The translations under genes were made by a program, and so were the position numbers. Below, in pieces: positions 33,073-42,141 of a stretch of DNA of 64,000 bases; the first letter of the stretch is position 1; each line of letters begins with the position of its first letter. The stretch comes from an uncultured Prevotella sp. (GTDB lineage: Bacteria; Bacteroidota; Bacteroidia; Bacteroidales; Bacteroidaceae): positions 100,218 to 164,217 of the forward strand of contig CALUGA010000003.1 of the NCBI GenBank assembly GCA_944320105.1, given 5' to 3'. A model generated the notes under the pieces. That model did not search any database. It saw nothing but the letters and a program-made list of their open reading frames with translations, and was not told where the DNA came from.

Positions 33073-34401
33073 TCAGTATGCCACCACGCGGCCGCCGCTG
33101 ATATATATACGCCCGCGCTCCGGCTTGGCCACGCGGCGCCCCATGAGGTCGAACAGCGGTTGGGCGTCGGCACCTGGGGCAGACACCCCGGTGATGCCAG
33201 TGGCCTCGGCCTGCTCCATCTGGCGCGCCAGGGCGTGTACCTCAGCCGCGCCCCACAGCCAGCAGCCGATGCCGAAGTCCTCGAAGTCGGGCTTGGAGTC
33301 GTAAGTTATGGGGCCGCCGTCCTCGGGCTTTGAGCCAGAGCCTTGCATATAGCCCACGAATCCCGTGGCGGGATGCACGGCGCGGCGCATGGCCTCCCAG
33401 CCGCGCACCACGGCAGGCATGTAGGTGGCGCTGTCGAGCAGCCCCGTGCGTATGCCGTATGCCATGCCGCCCACGAAGAGCGACGTGCCGGTCATCTCGG
33501 GACCCTCGCTGCCCTCCGCCCCGTAGTTTGACGGCGCGGCCAGACTGACGCTCCACGAGCCGTCGGCCCGCTGGCAGTCAAGCAGCGCGCGGCTCATCAT
33601 GCGGAAGTCGGCCTCGTAGTCGGCGCGATGAGCCTCGTCCCCGGGCGTGAACTGCATCACGCGGGCCAGCGCCATATAAACCCAACCGTTGCCCCGGCTC
33701 CAGTAGCAGTCCTTGTCGGTTTCCACCTTATCTTTATATGGCGGGTCAAACTGGTAGTCGCGGTACCACAGCCCCGTCTGCTCGTTGAACAGCGGCTTGC
33801 CGCCGCCCTTCTTGCTGCCGCCGTGGCGGTTGCGCGTGTACGTATACATATCGTACATCCGCTCCCAGTAAGCCTCGTCGCCGGTGATGCCGCCGAGCAT
33901 GGCGAAGATGGGCATGGCCATCTGTATGGCGTCCACCCAGTACCAGTCGTCCACCTTGTCGGTGGCCATCATGTCGTCAATGCGCATCTTTATGTGCTCG
34001 ATGCGCTCGGGGTGCGAGGTGTCGAGCAGATACATCTGTATGTAAGCCTGGCCGCAGCACTGGAAGTCGGCGTGGCGCCTCTGGCTGTCGGTGCAGCTGT
34101 ACCAATCGTGAAACTCGCCCCACTCCACCGCGTAGTCGAGCCACTCGGGCCGCTGCTCCTCGCGGTAGAGGTTGAGCAGGCCCTCGTAGAACACGCCGCG
34201 CGTCCAGATGCGGCTGTTGCGCCGCTTGCCGCCCACGTAGCTTTCGGCCCCCACGTCGGGGCAGGAGCGCATGAAATAAGCCGCCACCTCGCCGGCAGTC
34301 TCCATTACGGAGGCCGACTGCAAGGTGGCGGCGGAGGCTGTGGCTGTGGCTGTGGCGGCCATGATTGCCGCCGCCAGCCATAATGTCTTTGCCATTCTCA
34401 T
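33073..34401 (-). CDS. Glycoside hydrolase family 105, unsaturated rhamnogalacturonyl hydrolase
   Basis: 442 residues with a signal peptide (MRMAKTLWLAAAIMAATATATASA). The (alpha/alpha)6-barrel motifs of GH105 are visible: RIWTRGVFYEGLLNLYR, DWYWVDAIQMAMPIFAMLG, CYWSRGNGWVYMALARVM, DGSWSVSL and EMTGTSLFVGGMAYGIR. The family removes unsaturated galacturonic acid from pectin fragments after lyase action. The last 26 residues (PLFDLMGRRVAKPERGRIYI...) resemble the short DLxGRRV...GIYI tails common on exported Prevotella proteins, related to T9SS type A sorting tails. It lies 25 bp downstream of the Bax-inhibitor-1 gene. Confidence 0.92.
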   Translation of the reverse strand: MRMAKTLWLAAAIMAATATATASAATLQSASVMETAGEVAAYFMRSCPDVGAESYVGGKRRNSRIWTRGVFYEGLLNLYREEQRPEWLDYAVEWGEFHDWYSCTDSQRRHADFQCCGQAYIQMYLLDTSHPERIEHIKMRIDDMMATDKVDDWYWVDAIQMAMPIFAMLGGITGDEAYWERMYDMYTYTRNRHGGSKKGGGKPLFNEQTGLWYRDYQFDPPYKDKVETDKDCYWSRGNGWVYMALARVMQFTPGDEAHRADYEADFRMMSRALLDCQRADGSWSVSLAAPSNYGAEGSEGPEMTGTSLFVGGMAYGIRTGLLDSATYMPAVVRGWEAMRRAVHPATGFVGYMQGSGSKPEDGGPITYDSKPDFEDFGIGCWLWGAAEVHALARQMEQAEATGITGVSAPGADAQPLFDLMGRRVAKPERGRIYISGGRVVAY

Positions 34402-34425
34402 GTTTAGCTTGGCTTTTAGCCCTGC

Positions 34426-35145
34426 TTACTCGCGCTTGCCGAATATCTGGAGCAGGTGGATGAAGAGGTTGATGAAGTCGAGGTAGAGCGTGAGCGAGCC
34501 AAGGAGGGCCAGCTTCTGCGCCGTCTCGCCGGTGTCCTCGGCGTCGATGAGCATTTGCTTTATCTTCTGCGAGTCGTATGCGGTGAGGCCCACGAAGATG
34601 AGCACGCCCACGTAGCTTATTATCATCTGCAGCCCGGTGCTGCCCAGGAACATGTTAACCACCGTGGCGATGATCAGGCCGATGAGGGCCATGAAGAGCA
34701 TCTTGCCCATCGAGGTAAGGTCTTTCTTCGTGGTGTAGCCCACCACGGCCATCACGGCAAACGTGCCGGCGGTGATGAAGAACACCTGTGCTATTGACGA
34801 CATGGTGAACACCACGAAGATGCTCGACATCATGAGGCCGTTGAGCACCGAGTAGGCCACGAACATGAGCGTGGCCATGGGCAGCGACAGCTTGTGGAGG
34901 GCTGCCGAGAGGCCGTACACCAGGGCTAACTCGGCCACCACGATGCCCAGCAGGAGCATCTTGTTGCCCATTATGGCCATGAGCAGGCCGGGGCTTGTGG
35001 CCACGCCATAGGCGGTGATGCCGGTTATGACGAGGGCGAGCGTCATCCATACGTACACCTTGCGCATGAGCGCAGGGAAGGCGCGCGAGAGCAGCAGCTC
35101 GCGGTCGCGCACTGTTTCCTTAATCTCAAAGTCGTTGTAGTTCAT
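34426..35145 (-). CDS. Bax inhibitor-1/YccA family membrane protein
   Basis: 239 residues, seven hydrophobic segments, beginning after a cytoplasmic N-terminus (FEIKETVRDRELLLSRAF). Conserved motifs: MRKVYVWMTLALVITGITAY, YSVLNGLMMSSIFVVF, FAVMAVVGYTTKKDLTSMG and near the C-terminus LTAYDSQKIKQML, with the paired Asp residues linked to pH-dependent calcium leak in this family. It may be co-transcribed with GH105 downstream, though they have no obvious functional link. Confidence 0.93.
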   Translation of the reverse strand: MNYNDFEIKETVRDRELLLSRAFPALMRKVYVWMTLALVITGITAYGVATSPGLLMAIMGNKMLLLGIVVAELALVYGLSAALHKLSLPMATLMFVAYSVLNGLMMSSIFVVFTMSSIAQVFFITAGTFAVMAVVGYTTKKDLTSMGKMLFMALIGLIIATVVNMFLGSTGLQMIISYVGVLIFVGLTAYDSQKIKQMLIDAEDTGETAQKLALLGSLTLYLDFINLFIHLLQIFGKRE

Positions 35146-35216
35146 GTCTTTTCCATTTTAAAATATGTGGCGGCGCGCTGCCTGCGCGCCGCGCCCGCCG
35201 TATGCGGACACTGCGG

Positions 35217-35224
35217 CAAAGATA
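35217..35224 (-). promoter_or_regulatory. -7 box for the Bax-inhibitor-1 gene
   Basis: TATCTTTG on the minus strand, about 70 bp upstream of the ATG at 35145. Confidence 0.5.
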
Positions 35225-35277
35225 CGCATAAAATCCGTCAAGGCGGCATCTGGATTTCATAAAAAAGAATAAAACAT

Positions 35278-35308
35278 TTTGCAATGCGGCAGGATGGGCG
35301 TAATTTTG
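35278..35308 (+). promoter_or_regulatory. Promoter for the GNAT gene
   Basis: -33 box TTTG at 35278-35281, a 19-bp spacer, and -7 box TAATTTTG at 35301-35308. This is one of the most complete Bacteroidales promoters in the window. Confidence 0.65.
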
Positions 35309-35349
35309 CAATGCGCCGCGGGGCATAAGCGCCGCCGCGGCGGGAAGCT

Positions 35350-35937
35350 ATGCACTGCAAGACTACGATAAGAGAGGGGCGGCCTTCCGACGCCCCGCAA
35401 ATAGCCTCGCTCATAATGCAGGCCATGTCGGAAGAATGCTGCCGCTACTTCTACGGCGACGCCAACACCGCCGATGACTTCCACCGGCTCATGACTGCCC
35501 TGGCCGAGCGGCAGGACACTCAGTACAGTTACCTCAACGCCCTGTGCGCCGTGGACGGCGACGACCGCGTGGTGGGCGTAAGCGTGAGCTACGACGGCGC
35601 CGAGCTGCGCCGCCTGCGCCAGCCTTTCATCGATGCGGTAAAGGAGGCTTTCGGGCGCGACTTCTCGGCCATGCCCGAGGAAACGTCGGCCGGGGAGCTT
35701 TACCTCGACTCGCTGGCCGTGGAGCCTGCATGGCAGGGGCAAGGCATCGCCAAGGCTTTGCTCAAGGCCACGGCCGAGAGGGCGGCAAGGATAGGCTGCG
35801 GGCCTGTGGGCCTGCTCGTAGACAGCAACAACCCGCGCGCCGAGCGGCTCTACGCCAGCGTGGGCTTCGTGCCGGCCGGCACCAACAACTGGGGCGGCCA
35901 CCCCATGAAGCACATGGTGCTTGAGGCAAAGGGGTGA
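35350..35937 (+). CDS. GNAT family N-acetyltransferase
   Basis: 195 residues. An N-terminal helix motif (IREGRPSDAPQIASLIMQAM) is followed by the acetyl-CoA binding strand-loop-helix: GELYLDSLAVEPAWQGQGIAKALLKAT, with the Q/RxxGxG/A loop, and then NNPRAERLYASVGF. The insert around residues 30-60 (EECCRYFYG...DDFHRLM) is seen in a Bacteroides subgroup of GNAT proteins. The substrate is unknown. It is a stand-alone gene. Confidence 0.9.
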   Translation: MHCKTTIREGRPSDAPQIASLIMQAMSEECCRYFYGDANTADDFHRLMTALAERQDTQYSYLNALCAVDGDDRVVGVSVSYDGAELRRLRQPFIDAVKEAFGRDFSAMPEETSAGELYLDSLAVEPAWQGQGIAKALLKATAERAARIGCGPVGLLVDSNNPRAERLYASVGFVPAGTNNWGGHPMKHMVLEAKG

Positions 35938-35940
35938 ATG

Positions 35941-36145
35941 CTGGAGACGGGAGGCGGGAGTTGCAGGAGGGAAAAGGAGTTCAGGAGTTGCAGGAGTTCA
36001 GGAGTTACAGACAAATGCGATGAGTTCAGACAAATACAAGGAACTCCCGAACTCATGCATTCCTCCACTCTCCTAACAAAGCATACGTCTGGACTCCTGC
36101 AACTCCTGAACTCCTGAACTCCTTTAACCCTCCTGAACTCCTAAA
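35941..36145. repeat. Minisatellite with large inverted repeat (GGAGTTCA family)
   Basis: Tandem GGAGTTCA / GGAGTTGCA words at about 35955-36015 are answered by CTCCTGAACT words at about 36090-36138, giving an imperfect long hairpin about 170 bp across. GGAGACGGGAGGCGGGAG at 35943-35960 shares words with the repeats at 37369 and 19830. An ACAAATGC word ends the left arm. Confidence 0.8.
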
Positions 36146-36150
36146 TATAT

Positions 36151-36348
36151 ATGTAAAATTCTTTCCAAAAATTCCCCGTTCACCATAACCACCTGGCATC
36201 CAGCAACTTGCACGACAGCCCGTTTGGCAGCGCAAGACAGCCCGTTTCGCACTGCCAAACGGGCTGTTCCGTTGCGCAAAACAGGCCGTTTCGCAATGCC
36301 AAACGGCCACGGGCAGGTTCTGAGGGCTACTTTGTAAATATGTTTCAG
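36151..36348 (+). repeat. Dispersed ~200-bp element with 22-bp palindromic-core units, copy C
   Basis: Begins ATGTAAAATTCTTTCC and ends CTTTGTAAATATGTTTCAGC. The internal units start GACAGCCCGTTTG, AGACAGCCCGTTT, CAAACGGGCTGTT and AAAACAGGCCGTT (about 36212-36300). In this copy the orientation of the core alternates, so neighbouring units are inverted and can pair. Confidence 0.85.
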
Positions 36349-36426
36349 CACCGTAGGCGCGCCGAGTTTCGCCCCTGGCATGGCAAAAAAAGCGCGGCGG
36401 GCGCGCCTCGTTTGGAAAATGATTGC

Positions 36427-36434
36427 TATCTTTG
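36427..36434 (+). promoter_or_regulatory. -7 box for the SGNH hydrolase gene
   Basis: TATCTTTG about 100 bp before the ATG at 36535. Confidence 0.45.
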
Positions 36435-36534
36435 CCATGCGCAAGCGGCAACCGGACCGCCACCCGCAACACCCGCGCCACGCACGGGCAAGAGGCAACC
36501 TACGACTGAAACAACCATAAAACAACAAAACACA

Positions 36535-37362
36535 ATGGGAAAAAGAGCAAGACTGCTGGGCCTGAAGGCCCTGTGCGCACTGCTGTGCGCCATCATCGCG
36601 CTGCCCGCAGCGGCGCAAACAGTAATGACGCACCCTTGGCAGGGCAAGCGCGTGGCCTACTTGGGCGACTCAATCACCGACCCGAGGAACAAGGCTTCGA
36701 AAAAGAAATACTGGGGGTTCCTGCAAGACTGGCTGGGCATAACGCCCTACGTCTACGCCGTGAGCGGGCGGCAGTGGAACGACATACCGCGCCAGGCGGA
36801 GAAGCTGCGCGCCGAACACGGCGACAGCGTTGACGCCATCATCATCTTCATTGGCACCAACGACTACAACGCCGGGGTGCCCATAGGACAGTGGTTCACC
36901 GAGACCGACGAGCAGGTGATGGCGGGCATACACGAGCCTAAGCATCTCGTGAACCGCAAGCAGCAGCACCTGTGCATGGACAAGGCCACCTACCGGGGGC
37001 GCATCAACATCGCCCTGAGCGCGGTGAAGAAGATGTATCCCACAAAGCAGATAGTGCTCCTCACGCCCATACACCGCGCCGGCTTCTACGCCAACGAAAA
37101 GAACTGGCAGCCCACCGAGGACTACCGCAACCTATGCGGCGAGTATCTGGAAAGCTACGTCACGTCGGTGAAGGAGGCAGCCAACATCTGGGCGGTGCCT
37201 GTGATAGACCTCAACGCCCTGTCGGGCCTCTACCCCATGATGGACGAATATGCCCGCTTCTTCAACAAGGCCGACACCGACCGCCTGCATCCCAACGACG
37301 CCGGGCATGAGCGCATGGCCAAAACACTGATGCAACAGCTGCTCGTGCTGCCGGTGTTTTAA
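36535..37362 (+). CDS. Secreted SGNH/GDSL hydrolase
   Basis: 275 residues from ATG 36535 (MGKRARLLGLKALCALLCAII...AAAQ signal peptide). The longer frame upstream runs through a repeat element and is rejected. SGNH block I is YLGDSITDPRN, block III is FIGTNDYN, and the C-terminal Asp/His block is DTDRLHPNDAGHERMA. Block II (VSGRQWNDIPRQAEKL) is typical of a Bacteroidales lipase/esterase subgroup. Carbohydrate esterase activity is the usual role, but the substrate is not evident. Confidence 0.92.
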   Translation: MGKRARLLGLKALCALLCAIIALPAAAQTVMTHPWQGKRVAYLGDSITDPRNKASKKKYWGFLQDWLGITPYVYAVSGRQWNDIPRQAEKLRAEHGDSVDAIIIFIGTNDYNAGVPIGQWFTETDEQVMAGIHEPKHLVNRKQQHLCMDKATYRGRINIALSAVKKMYPTKQIVLLTPIHRAGFYANEKNWQPTEDYRNLCGEYLESYVTSVKEAANIWAVPVIDLNALSGLYPMMDEYARFFNKADTDRLHPNDAGHERMAKTLMQQLLVLPVF

Positions 37363-37368
37363 ATAAAT

Positions 37369-37503
37369 GGAGGCGGGAGACAGGAGACGGGAGACAGACA
37401 TTTGCTTTATATCCGCTTTCATAAAAGAGGTCGCGGCTATATGTAGAACGCGATTTATCCCAACTCGCATTTGCCTGTCTCCCGTCTCCTGTCTCCCGTC
37501 TCC
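37369..37503. repeat. 37-bp inverted repeat built from GGAGACGG minisatellite words
   Basis: Left arm 37369-37405 and right arm 37467-37503 are complementary at about 33 of 37 positions. Both are made of GGAGACGGGAGACA words and end in ATTTGC. It lies between two convergent genes and could act as a terminator. Confidence 0.8.
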
Positions 37504-37507
37504 TAAT

Positions 37508-38845
37508 TTAAACGATTGGCAGCGCCATGCCCATCATCTTCTGGTAAACGTCGAGGGCGTAAACGTCGGTCATGCCGCTGATGTAGTCGATTACGGCCAT
37601 GAGGCGCGTCTCGAGGTCGGGCGAGCCTATGTCGTACTGGCTGCTCACCCGCCCCAGCAGCTGGCGCGAGTAGTAGCGGTCGGGGTGCAGGGCGGCGTCT
37701 ACCATCTGCTCCATGAGCGTGGCCATGACCTTGTAGCCCGACAGTTCCACGTCGAGCACGGGCTTGCTGCGGTATATGCGGTTGGCCGCCGTGTCGGCGC
37801 AGCGGCGGTAGGCGTCGCGGGCGCCTTCGGCCATGGCCCCCACGAGGCTTCCCACGAACTCGCCGCCAAGTATCAGCCGCTCGTTGCTCACGAAGGCGCG
37901 CACGCACTCGGCCTCCAGCCGGCCTATGGCGCAGGCCCTGAGGTAAACCACGCGCTCGTTGGTGTCGTCCACCTGCTCCTCTTCCATGCGCCGGCGTATG
38001 CGCTCCTGCTCCTCGCCGGTGAAGAAGCCCAGCAGCAGCCGCTCGGTCTCTTCGTAAGAGAGTAGGCGCAGCTTGTGGGCGTCCTCTATGTCCATTATCT
38101 CGTAGCAGATGTCGTCGGCTGCCTCCACGAGGTACACCAGCGGGTGGCGGGCGCATCGCAGCGGCTCGCCCGGGGCCGAGAGGCGCAGCAGGCCCAGCTC
38201 GCGGGCTATGCGCTCGTAGGCCTCCTGCTCGGTGGCAAAGAAGCCAAACTTGCCCTTGTCGCCCGCCAGGAGCGAGCTGTGGGGATACTTCACTATGGAG
38301 GCCAGCGTGGAGTATGTCATCACGAAACCGCCGGGGCGGCGGCCGCAAAAGCGGTGGGCAAGCAGGCGGAAGGCGTTGGCGTTGCCCTCAAAGTGGGTTA
38401 TGTCGCTCCAGAACGCGGGGCTTACGCTCCCCCGCAGCTGGCTGCCCGCACCCTCGGTGAAGAAGGTCTGCATGGCCTTCTCGCCCGCGTGGCCAAACGG
38501 CGGGTTGCCCATGTCGTGGGCAAGGCAGGCCGCCGCCACTATCTGCCCAATGTCGGCAATGCGGGCCGAGGCCAGCGAGGGGTCGCGCCGCAGCAGCTCG
38601 CGGGCCACGTCGGCGCCGAGCGACATGCCCACACTGGCCACCTCGAGGCTGTGAGTGAGGCGGTTGTGCACGAACACGCTGCCCGGCAGGGGGAACACCT
38701 GCGTCTTGTTCTGCAGCCGGCGGAACGGCGCCGAGAATATAAGCCGGTCGTAGTCGCGCTTGAACTCCGAACGGTCGTCGTGGCGCCGGCCGTGGCGGTG
38801 CTCCTGCCCCAGCCGCTTGTCGGTTATCAGTTGTTGCCAGTTCAT
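37508..38845 (-). CDS. dgt: Deoxyguanosinetriphosphate triphosphohydrolase (dGTPase)
   Basis: 445 residues from ATG 38845 (MNWQQLITDKRLGQE), the usual start of Bacteroidales Dgt; two other Met codons lie within nine bases upstream. HD-superfamily residues are visible: FSAPFRRLQNKTQVFPL, NRLTHSLEVASVG, CLAHDMGNPPFGHAGEKAM and FEGNANAFRLLAHRFC. It cleaves dGTP to deoxyguanosine and triphosphate. It is divergent from dut, another nucleotide-pool enzyme, and the two promoters lie about 65 bp apart. Confidence 0.94.
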   Translation of the reverse strand: MNWQQLITDKRLGQEHRHGRRHDDRSEFKRDYDRLIFSAPFRRLQNKTQVFPLPGSVFVHNRLTHSLEVASVGMSLGADVARELLRRDPSLASARIADIGQIVAAACLAHDMGNPPFGHAGEKAMQTFFTEGAGSQLRGSVSPAFWSDITHFEGNANAFRLLAHRFCGRRPGGFVMTYSTLASIVKYPHSSLLAGDKGKFGFFATEQEAYERIARELGLLRLSAPGEPLRCARHPLVYLVEAADDICYEIMDIEDAHKLRLLSYEETERLLLGFFTGEEQERIRRRMEEEQVDDTNERVVYLRACAIGRLEAECVRAFVSNERLILGGEFVGSLVGAMAEGARDAYRRCADTAANRIYRSKPVLDVELSGYKVMATLMEQMVDAALHPDRYYSRQLLGRVSSQYDIGSPDLETRLMAVIDYISGMTDVYALDVYQKMMGMALPIV

Positions 38846-38981
38846 CATATACATTTTATTATATGGGCGGAGGCTCAGCGTGCCGGCGCACAGCCTGAAG
38901 GCCACGCCCAGCGCGGCAGAGCCGGCGCGCGGCGGCCATGCCCGCCGGCCTTTGCATCTCCGCCCATCATTACCACCACCG

Positions 38982-38989
38982 CAAAATTA
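38982..38989 (-). promoter_or_regulatory. -7 box for dgt
   Basis: TAATTTTG on the minus strand, about 135 bp upstream of the start. Confidence 0.4.
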
Positions 38990-39054
38990 GTGCTTTTTTC
39001 CGTTAAAACATTACTTTTAGGCTCAAAAGCATTGCATTTTCGGAGATTATTGGC

Positions 39055-39062
39055 TAATTTTG
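39055..39062 (+). promoter_or_regulatory. -7 box for the dut operon
   Basis: TAATTTTG, 28 bp before the ATG at 39091. Confidence 0.5.
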
Positions 39063-39090
39063 CGCCTTAGCTAACAAGCCAAAACCACAG

Positions 39091-39528
39091 ATGATAGAAA
39101 TAAAGGTAATCAACAAGGGCCACCACCCGCTGCCCACCTACGCCACGGCGCAGAGCGCGGGCATGGACCTCAGGGCCTGCACCGACGGCCCCGTGACACT
39201 GCGCCCCATGGAGCGCAGGCTCATAGGCACAGGCTTATACATAGCCCTGCCCGAGGGCTGCGAAGCGCAGATACGCCCGCGCAGCGGACTGGCCCTGCGC
39301 CACGGAATAACCGTGCTCAACTCGCCCGGCACGGTGGACGCCGACTACAGGGGCGAGATAATGGTGCTGCTGGTGAACCTCTCGGCCGAAGACTTCACCA
39401 TAAACGACGGCGAGCGCATAGCGCAGATGGTGATAGCACGCCACGAGCAGGGGCGGTTCGCAGTGGTTGAAGACCTCGGCGACACCGAGCGCGGCACCGG
39501 GGGGTATGGCCACACGGGGGTGAAATGA
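39091..39528 (+). CDS. dut: dUTP diphosphatase
   Basis: 145 residues. Hydrolyses dUTP to dUMP. The five trimeric dUTPase motifs are in order: SAGMDLRA (22-29), [31 protein letters not shown] and, at the C-terminus, [10 protein letters not shown]. In motif 5 a Tyr stands where Phe is usual and His where Ser is usual. Its stop overlaps the start of the TPR gene by four bases (ATGA), opening a four-gene operon conserved in Bacteroidales. Confidence 0.96.
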   Translation: MIEIKVINKGHHPLPTYATAQSAGMDLRACTDGPVTLRPMERRLIGTGLYIALPEGCEAQIRPRSGLALRHGITVLNSPGTVDADYRGEIMVLLVNLSAEDFTINDGERIAQMVIARHEQGRFAVVEDLGDTERGTGGYGHTGVK

Positions 39529-41276
39529 AAGCCATGAAGCCTACCACGAATGCCGCCAGGCACACCGCAGGGGCCTTCAAGGCTATCGCCCTGGCCATAG
39601 CATTGGCCCTGGCCGCGCCCGCCACGGCCACAAGGGCTGCCGACGGGGACAGCCGCTACGAATACTTCTTCCTCGAAGCCATGATGCAACGGCAGAAAGG
39701 ACACAGCGACGCGGCCTTCGACCTGCTGCGCCACTGCGCGGCCATCAACCCCGCAGCACCCGAAGTCCACTTCTACCTGGCCCAATACTACATGTCGCTA
39801 AAGGACAAGGAGAAGGCGCTCGCCTGCTTCAAGAGGGCCGCCGAGCTTGACTCCGCCAACACAACCTACCTCGAAACGCTCGCACAGGCATACATAGCCA
39901 ACAACAAGCCGGCCGAGGCCACGGCCACGCTCGAGCGCATAACGGCAAGGGAAACGGGCCGGATCGACGTGCTCGAGACGCTCGTGCAGCTCTACCGGCA
40001 GCAAGCCGACTACACCAACACCATCAAAGCGCTCAACAGGCTGGAGACGCTTGAGGGCAAGAACGAACGCCTGGCCTACGCCAAGAGCGAGATTTACTCG
40101 CAGATGGGCGACAAGGACGCGGCCATCAACGAGATGAAGAGCCTGGCCGACCAATACCCCAACGACCTCGGATACCTCGGGATGTATGCCGACGCACTGC
40201 TCATGAACGGGCAGGAAAAGAAGGCCCTCGGCATCTACGCCGACATACTGGAAGCCGAGCCGGCCAACTACCGCGCACAACTGTCGATGAGGGCCTACTA
40301 CAAACAAAAGGGCATGGAGGCCGAGGCCGACTCCATGACCACGCTGCTGCTGCTCAACAAGAACACCGCCGACGAGGTGAGGGCTTACATCATGCGCCAG
40401 GAAGTGGCCGAGAGCGAGAACGGCGGGGGCGACAGCACAAGGATACTGCGCTTCTTCGACTGCATGGCCAACAGCCCCCAGGCCACTGCCGACATGGCCA
40501 TAATGCAGGCGGCATACATGAGCCTTAAGAAAATGCCGCAGGCAAAGATAGAGGGCGTGCTCACCAAAGCCCTCGCACTGGCGCCCGACAACGCCGCCGC
40601 GCGCCTGCAGCTCGTGGCCTACGCCTGGCAGAGAGACGACCTCGACCGCGTCATCTCCCTTTGCAAGGCGGCGCGGCAGTACAACCCCGAGGAGATGGCG
40701 TTCTACTACTACGAGGGCATGGCGCACTTCCGCAAGGACGATGACGACAGCGCCCTGAGCGCGTTCCAGAACGGCATAAGCGTCATCAACAGCCAGAGCG
40801 ACCCCGACATCGTGTCGGACTTCTACGCCGTCATGGGCGACCTGCTCTTCGACAAGGGCCGCCCCGCAGAGGCTTACGCCGCCTACGACTCGTGCCTGCA
40901 GTGGAAGCCCGACAACATAGGCTGCCTGAACAACTACGCATACTACCTGAGCATCAACGGCGACAGCCTCGACAAGGCCGAGCAAATGAGCTACAAGACC
41001 GTGAAAGCCGAGCCTAAGAACGCCACTTACCTCGACACTTACGCCTGGATACTGTTCATGCAGGAACGCTACGCCGAGGCGAAAATCTACATCGACCAGG
41101 CCGTGCAGAACGACACCGACAGCAGCGCGGTGATACTGGAGCACGCCGGCGACATACACGCAAAGGCGGGCGACATCGGCGCCGCGCTCGAACTGTGGCG
41201 CCGCGCCGCCGCCAAGGACCCCGCCAACAAGCTGCTCGCAAGGAAGATAAGACAACGGAAATACATCAAGGAATGA
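39525..41276 (+). CDS. Exported tetratricopeptide-repeat protein
   Basis: 583 residues. A long, twin-Met N-terminus leads to a signal peptide ([19 protein letters not shown]) without a lipobox Cys. The rest is at least a dozen TPR units, for example [40 protein letters not shown] and [20 protein letters not shown]. It overlaps dut upstream and DUF4292 downstream by four bases each, so expression is coupled. Orthologues in this position are scaffold-like proteins of the periplasm or outer membrane; no activity is established. Confidence 0.9.
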   Translation: MKAMKPTTNAARHTAGAFKAIALAIALALAAPATATRAADGDSRYEYFFLEAMMQRQKGHSDAAFDLLRHCAAINPAAPEVHFYLAQYYMSLKDKEKALACFKRAAELDSANTTYLETLAQAYIANNKPAEATATLERITARETGRIDVLETLVQLYRQQADYTNTIKALNRLETLEGKNERLAYAKSEIYSQMGDKDAAINEMKSLADQYPNDLGYLGMYADALLMNGQEKKALGIYADILEAEPANYRAQLSMRAYYKQKGMEAEADSMTTLLLLNKNTADEVRAYIMRQEVAESENGGGDSTRILRFFDCMANSPQATADMAIMQAAYMSLKKMPQAKIEGVLTKALALAPDNAAARLQLVAYAWQRDDLDRVISLCKAARQYNPEEMAFYYYEGMAHFRKDDDDSALSAFQNGISVINSQSDPDIVSDFYAVMGDLLFDKGRPAEAYAAYDSCLQWKPDNIGCLNNYAYYLSINGDSLDKAEQMSYKTVKAEPKNATYLDTYAWILFMQERYAEAKIYIDQAVQNDTDSSAVILEHAGDIHAKAGDIGAALELWRRAAAKDPANKLLARKIRQRKYIKE

Positions 41277-42124
41277 GAACCCTACGCTTAATGAAGATAT
41301 TGCTGCCGGCCCTGGCGCTGGCAATGGCGTCGTGCCGCTCGGCAAAGACGGTGGAAGGAAGCAAGGCACCGGCAGCCGCCAAGGCCATCGACAAGCAGGA
41401 AATGGTGGGCAAGGTGGCTGCCGTGAGCCACGCCGACACCCGCTTCGTGACCTCGAAGGTAAAGCTGAGCCTCGGCCTCGGCGGCAAGGAGATGTCGCTA
41501 TCGGGCAACCTCCGCATGAAGCGCGACGACGTGATACGCCTGCAGCTCGTGGCCCTGGGGCTGATAGAGGCGGGCCGCATAGAGTTCACCCCCGACTACG
41601 TGCTCGTGATGGACCGCATCAACAAGCAGTACATAAAGGTGAACTACAGCGAGGTGGACTTCCTCAGGGAAAGCGGCCTCAACTTTCACTCGCTGCAGGC
41701 GCTCTTCTGGAACGAGCTCTTCAAGCCCGGATCCACCACCCTGCAGGGCCAGGCGCTGGCCGACTTCAGCGCCTACGAGGCCGGCACCGACGCCGCCGTA
41801 ACCCTTGAGCGCGGCCCGCTGGCCTACCGCTGGATGGCCGACAAGGCCAACGGGCAGATAAAGACGGCCAACGTGACCTACAAGGACTCCGCCCGCGGCG
41901 ACACAAGGCTCACCTGGCACTACGGCGGCTTCGAGCAGATGGGCAGCCAAAAGTTCCCCACAAGGAACGACGTCACCCTCGCCACGCCCAAGCACACGGT
42001 GAAGCTTAGCTACACGCTTGGCGGCATAGGCCACGACAGCGGCTGGGAAACGCGCACCGAAGTGTCATCGAGGTACAAGCAGGTGAAGCTCGACGACATC
42101 CTGCGCAAGCTGTCATCACTCTGA
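41273..42124 (+). CDS. DUF4292 lipoprotein
   Basis: 283 residues from ATG 41273, overlapping the TPR stop (ATGA). Lipobox LAMASC with Cys21. The mature domain shows the DUF4292 pattern: GKEMSLSGNLRMKRDDVIRL, GRIEFTPDYVLVMDRINKQYIKVNY and NFHSLQALFWNELF. The fold is expected to be like LolA/LolB-type lipoprotein carriers, which would fit a role in envelope assembly, but this is inferred. It is followed after 17 bp by the EnvC-like gene. Confidence 0.92.
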   Translation: MRTLRLMKILLPALALAMASCRSAKTVEGSKAPAAAKAIDKQEMVGKVAAVSHADTRFVTSKVKLSLGLGGKEMSLSGNLRMKRDDVIRLQLVALGLIEAGRIEFTPDYVLVMDRINKQYIKVNYSEVDFLRESGLNFHSLQALFWNELFKPGSTTLQGQALADFSAYEAGTDAAVTLERGPLAYRWMADKANGQIKTANVTYKDSARGDTRLTWHYGGFEQMGSQKFPTRNDVTLATPKHTVKLSYTLGGIGHDSGWETRTEVSSRYKQVKLDDILRKLSSL

Positions 42125-42141
42125 AACCACCGCCAACACCC

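Noticed and set aside
36208-36534. N-terminal extension of the SGNH hydrolase
   Set aside because: The frame runs through repeat copy C and lacks a signal peptide; the ATG at 36535 gives a proper one.
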